From an uncultured Bacteroidales bacterium (GTDB taxonomy: Bacteria; Bacteroidota; Bacteroidia; Bacteroidales; P3), in NCBI GenBank assembly GCA_944321885.1, contig CALUNB010000017.1, forward strand, positions 1 through 44,872: DNA of 44,872 bases, read 5' to 3'. Positions 44,691 to 44,872 of this stretch are shown here, one piece after another. How positions within the stretch are numbered: position 1 is the first letter of the stretch; every line of letters begins with the position of its first letter. The translations under genes were made by a program, and so were the position numbers. Below the pieces are notes generated by a model. The model saw only the letters and a program-made list of their open reading frames with translations, searched no databases and was not told the origin of the DNA.

Positions 44691-44721
44691 CAAAAATAGT
44701 GCAAGCCGAGCGCAAAGCCAA
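44691..44721 (-). promoter_or_regulatory. Promoter of DUF4837/deaminase operon
   Basis: On the minus strand TATTTTTG (44698 down to 44691) is a perfect TAnnTTTG box, with a TTG at 44721-44719 spaced 20 bases upstream, as expected for a Bacteroidota -33/-7 promoter. It lies 63 bases before the ATG. Confidence 0.6.
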
Positions 44722-44798
44722 GCTTTGCTTGAGCTTTGCCGATTCTTCGTGATGAAACTCGTATTCTTGTTGTGCTATATTTTGGCATAATGTCTGCC

Positions 44799-44806
44799 TA
44801 ATTTTG
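44799..44806 (+). promoter_or_regulatory. -7 box TAATTTTG for rightmost gene
   Basis: A perfect TAnnTTTG box 18 bases before the ATG at 44824; it would give a very short leader. Confidence 0.45.
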
Positions 44807-44823
44807 CAGCCAGATTCAAAAGA

Positions 44824-44872
44824 ATGGAAAAAGATGGGAAAGACAACAATCCAATTGCTCAAATCGGCTGCG
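44824..44872 (+). CDS. Start of an unidentified gene cut by window end
   Basis: Only 16 codons are visible, beginning MEKDGKDNNPIAQIGC. A -7 box 18 bases upstream and its position divergent from the DUF4837 operon support a real start. The residues are too few to assign a family. Confidence 0.4.
   Translation, partial: MEKDGKDNNPIAQIGC

Overview
The window is about 54% GC and looks chromosomal, from a member of the Bacteroidota, most likely an anaerobic Bacteroidales. Support: many promoters have the Bacteroidota -7 box TAnnTTTG; most genes lack a Shine-Dalgarno site; there are DUF4831, DUF4837, DUF5689, PorT-like and GldB-like proteins found mainly in this phylum; and anaerobic energy enzymes (an electron-bifurcating type [FeFe] hydrogenase and a 2-oxoacid:ferredoxin oxidoreductase) are present. 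No rRNA, tRNA or CRISPR array was seen.

Layout. 1-4.7 kb: AT-rich leader, then a three-gene NAD-linked [FeFe] hydrogenase operon (NuoF-like, HydA, NuoE-like) ending in a strong terminator. 4.7-6.4 kb (minus): small basic protein and a DUF4831 exported protein. 6.7-8.8 kb: HtpG. 8.9-10.2 kb (minus): an AT-richer ATPase/DUF234 gene that looks like accessory DNA. 10.7-15.8 kb: a TonB-dependent receptor followed by two related DUF5689 lipoproteins. 15.9-17.8 kb: RecQ helicase with a TTG start. 17.9-20.5 kb (minus): NAD synthetase and a beta-barrel protein. 20.8-22.7 kb: GldB-like lipoprotein translationally coupled to PrmC.

22.8-30.5 kb is a complete phosphate locus, pstS-pstC-pstA-pstB-phoU-phoB-phoR. 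It is preceded by a repeat array that looks like a PhoB box and is interrupted between phoU and phoB by a 168-bp inverted-repeat element. 30.7-31.3 kb: exported flavodoxin; 31.36-31.71 kb: RNase P RNA. 32.0-34.9 kb (minus): korA-korB, with a partial copy of the same repeat element touching the korB stop codon. 35.4-41.2 kb (minus): an efflux operon made of a periplasmic adaptor and a single polypeptide fusing an RND pump to a TolC-type outer-membrane factor; an AraC-family regulator is divergent from it. 42.5-44.6 kb (minus): P-loop kinase/dCMP deaminase fusion and a DUF4837 lipoprotein; a divergent gene begins at the right edge.

Functional links: Kor produces reduced ferredoxin and the trimeric hydrogenase can use ferredoxin and NADH together for H2 production, so the two loci suit a fermentative lifestyle. 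PhoB/PhoR encoded at the end of the pst operon probably regulate it through the repeat array upstream of pstS. The most unusual items are the structured repeat family placed directly after stop codons, the pump/outer-membrane-factor fusion, the NAD synthetase with an apparently degenerate glutaminase site, and the kinase-deaminase fusion.
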